IMG/VR virus record: IMGVR_UViG_3300045922_001096 | Location: 1 to 38,213 of that record | DNA: 38,213 nt | Source of the DNA: a virus | Direction: 5' to 3' (one strand) | Shown here: piece after piece, positions 36,671-38,213 of the stretch | Layout of the letters: each line of letters begins with the position of its first letter | Numbering within the stretch: position 1 is the first letter of the stretch | Translations under genes and position numbers: made by a program | The notes under the pieces: generated by a model | What the model was told of the DNA's origin: nothing | What the model saw: only the letters and a program-made list of their open reading frames with translations | The model's database searches: none

Positions 36671-37302
36671 TTCTCGTGCAAAAATATCGCCTGCCGCAAA
36701 CGCAACTGCTTCCACAAAACGGGAAATTGCGCCGCATCGTACTCCACCATACCGCCGGAGCGAGCGCAAAATCCACGTTTGATTATTGGGCGTCAACGCC
36801 GGAGCGCGTCGGAACGGCGTATATGATTGAGCGAGACGGCACAATTTACGAGACGTTCGACCCGGCAAAATACTGGTGTTACCACATCGGTTCGGGCAGC
36901 AATAATCGGGATAACGCCGAGAGCGTTGGCATAGAATTGTGCAGCGCCGGAGGCTTGAAAAAACGCGACGGCAAATACTATGCGTTTGGCGTGTATTCTC
37001 CCAAAACAGAGGTAAACGCGGCAGACGTTTTTGATAATGGAACGCTATATCGTGGATTTCAGTATTTCGCTCGCTACACCGATGCGCAAATCGCGTCGGC
37101 GCTCGAATTGATTGAAAAACTGCTCGAAACCTATCCGACTATTGAGCGCAAAACCCCGAAAAATCATACAGCGTACTACAACGATTGGAAAAATTTTGGC
37201 GGCGTCGTCTCGCACACCCATCTCCGCGCAGATAAAAGCGACGTTCACCCCGGATTCCCGTGGGAGCGGCTGATTCAAAACAGTAATTTACAAGTTTTTT
37301 AA
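36667..37302 (+). CDS. Endolysin: N-acetylmuramoyl-L-alanine amidase (Amidase_2)
   Basis: The protein has 211 residues. The Amidase_2/T7 lysozyme fold is visible: LRRIVLHHTAGA (zinc His27/28), then VGTAYMIERDGTIYETFDPAKYWCYHIG, then AESVGIELCS, then a late VSHTHLRADKSDVHPGFPW with the second His ligand and the third ligand near 192-194. It hydrolyses the bond between N-acetylmuramic acid and L-alanine in peptidoglycan. The start at 36667 is chosen because it overlaps the stop of the upstream gene; the frame is open to 36565, inside that gene's coiled coil. Confidence 0.92.
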   Translation: MILVQKYRLPQTQLLPQNGKLRRIVLHHTAGASAKSTFDYWASTPERVGTAYMIERDGTIYETFDPAKYWCYHIGSGSNNRDNAESVGIELCSAGGLKKRDGKYYAFGVYSPKTEVNAADVFDNGTLYRGFQYFARYTDAQIASALELIEKLLETYPTIERKTPKNHTAYYNDWKNFGGVVSHTHLRADKSDVHPGFPWERLIQNSNLQVF

Positions 37303-37324
37303 TTTACGTTATCGGGATACTACC

Positions 37325-37585
37325 ATGCCAGAAACAACGCAAAATCAATACGGAATCGAATCGCTGGAATCATTGGCGAAGGCGATTGTCAGCTCAATTA
37401 AGGTCAGTTTAGACGGGTTTGGGCTGGACGATTTAGGCGTTCACATTAAAACAGCGACCACTATTGCCAGCCAGTGGCGCGAGGCAAAAAATGAAATCAG
37501 CGATTTGAGCGCCTCTGAGGCGTTGCGTCTGAATGAAGCGCTCTCGCGCGAAATCCGCGTGCAAATTTTTAACGATACAAATTAA
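37325..37585 (+). CDS. Small protein of the lysis region, function unknown
   Basis: The protein has 86 residues. It starts with a polar N-terminus (PETTQNQYGIESLESLAKAIVSSIKVSL), then two helical segments (IKTATTIASQWREAKNEISDL, then EALRLNEALSREIRVQIF). No signal peptide or membrane segment. A GGGATACTACC precedes the ATG. It is located between amidase and a holin-like gene; similar small helical proteins occur in this place in phages of Bacteroidota, but I know no function. Confidence 0.6.
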   Translation: MPETTQNQYGIESLESLAKAIVSSIKVSLDGFGLDDLGVHIKTATTIASQWREAKNEISDLSASEALRLNEALSREIRVQIFNDTN

Positions 37586-37601
37586 AAAAAATCAGAACGC
37601 T

Positions 37602-37886
37602 ATGAAACTCCCATCAATAAAACTTGTTGCGTTGGCTTTCGTTGCTAATATCGCGCCGCTGGCTACGGGTATCGTCCAGATTTTGTTAGGGAACATACCG
37701 ACAGGGATAGGAGCGATAGCGGGCGGTATTGGCGCAATGGCTGCGCAGGTTATGAACGCGCAGGCGGAAGCGCAGCAAACGCGGTCGCAGATCACAGTGG
37801 CGTGGTTCTTTTCGCGGGTGTATGTTTGGCTGACCATCGCAATTGGTATCGTTGTTTTGCTCGTCCTATTTGGGAAATATCTATGA
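37602..37886 (+). CDS. Holin-like membrane protein
   Basis: The protein has 94 residues from the ATG at 37602; the frame is open from 37533. Two membrane segments are seen: about 8-48 (LVALAFVANIAPLATGIVQILLG, followed by a Gly/Ile/Ala-rich GIGAIAGGIGAMAA) and about 67-91 (WFFSRVYVWLTIAIGIVVLLVLFG). A polar linker with QAEAQQTRSQ joins them. Size, membrane topology and place next to the amidase fit a class II-type holin. The stop overlaps the start of the caspase-like gene (ATGA at 37883), so translation of the two is coupled. Confidence 0.75.
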   Translation: MKLPSIKLVALAFVANIAPLATGIVQILLGNIPTGIGAIAGGIGAMAAQVMNAQAEAQQTRSQITVAWFFSRVYVWLTIAIGIVVLLVLFGKYL

Positions 37887-38213
37887 GTAACATTCTTTGC
37901 GCGGCTTGGCGCGCTCTCAAAAATGCGTTGAAATTGCGGAGCGTATTAACCGATGAACCTGCGCCGAGCAGCCCCGCGATTATTGAGAATAAACTCCCAA
38001 ACTACGTTAGCGACGACGATGATAGTTTCCGCGACAGAGCGCGCAAACGCCGCAAATCGGTTGTCTGCGCAATTGACACATGGGCTGACGGCGAAACGCT
38101 ACGAGGTTGCGATAACGACGGCGCAAACCTAACGCGCCGCATTTTAGAGCGCTGGGACGTTCCAAATTCAGACATTGAGCGGATTCTGGCGCACTATTGG
38201 TCAAAACCTGATG
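37883..38213 (+). CDS. Caspase/metacaspase-type protease, 5' part; continues at base 217
   Basis: The ATG at 37883 overlaps the holin-like stop (ATGA). The first 60 residues are a polar N-terminal extension with an acidic patch (SDDDD) and a basic run (DRARKRRKS), a possible cleavable or targeting segment. The first core strand of the C14 fold (SVVCAIDTW) begins near residue 60, followed by LRGCDNDG and a helix. The frame runs without a break into base 217 of the window, because bases 1-216 repeat this segment. Catalytic residues lie in the other part (see the entry for 1-917). The full protein has 343 residues. Confidence 0.9.
   Translation, partial: MSNILCAAWRALKNALKLRSVLTDEPAPSSPAIIENKLPNYVSDDDDSFRDRARKRRKSVVCAIDTWADGETLRGCDNDGANLTRRILERWDVPNSDIERILAHYWSKPD
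37998..38213. repeat. Terminal redundancy of the contig, right copy
   Basis: Matches bases 1-216 with one difference (A at 38125, G at 128), synonymous in the caspase-like gene. Removing one copy gives a circular unit of 37,997 bp. Confidence 0.95.

Noticed and set aside
1-38213. A transposable Mu-type phage, or a diversity-generating retroelement acting on the fibres
   Set aside because: No DDE transposase, MuB-like gene or reverse transcriptase was found, and no template/variable repeat pair was seen near the fibre genes. A tyrosine integrase and attP are present instead.

Overview
The window is a complete, circularly assembled genome of a temperate tailed phage with a contractile (myovirus) tail. 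The first 216 bases recur at the end (37998-38213) with one mismatch, so the unit genome is about 37,997 bp. One gene runs across the contig ends. Packaging, head and most connector genes resemble phage Mu (gp29/gpF fusion, gpI, gp36, gp37, gpG). Sheath, tube, chaperone, tape measure and baseplate genes (FI, FII, E/E', T, U, X, D, V, W, J, I) follow the P2/Mu plan. There is no Mu transposase. Integration is by a tyrosine recombinase beside a tRNA-like attP.

Layout: 1-917 is the 3' part of a caspase/metacaspase-type protease gene that begins at 37883. 937-10898 is the tail module on the + strand, with a -1 frameshift in the tail chaperone gene. 10899-11260 holds a bidirectional terminator and attP, flanked by a 26-bp direct repeat. 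11261-13698 (- strand) is a lysogeny operon: HTH repressor, UmuD-like S24 protease, lipoprotein with a lamin-tail-like domain, integrase. 13716-13755 is a palindromic operator over a rightward promoter. 13781-18936 is the early operon (+): RHH protein, HTH protein, RecT-like annealing protein, Lin1244/DUF4373-type initiator with internal iterons, DnaC-like helicase loader, DNA methyltransferase and a small membrane protein. 19115-20737 (-) holds three accessory genes, including a very acidic protein. 20925-25319 (-) is terminase small, terminase large and a portal/head-morphogenesis fusion. 25381-25734 (-) is a small regulator divergent from the head operon. 25946-36364 (+) covers prohead protease/scaffold, capsid, connector, baseplate wedge, a fibre cassette, gpJ, gpI and fibres. 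36395-37886 is lysis (a TM/coiled-coil gene broken by TAA, an amidase, a small protein, a holin-like protein), followed directly by the caspase-like gene.

The most notable feature is the caspase-like protease: a complete peptidase C14/metacaspase domain with an apparently intact His/Cys dyad. It is translationally coupled to the holin-like gene and sits in the late lysis/tail operon. I cannot tell whether it matures virion proteins, acts on the host during lysis or counters a defence.

Host: two strong promoter-like sites carry the TAnnTTTG -7 element typical of Bacteroidota and relatives, and the initiator is of a type common in Bacteroidota and Firmicutes phages. Many genes nonetheless have Shine-Dalgarno sequences, which is unusual for core Bacteroidota. 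A host in the Bacteroidota/Chlorobiota/Ignavibacteria neighbourhood is a tentative inference.
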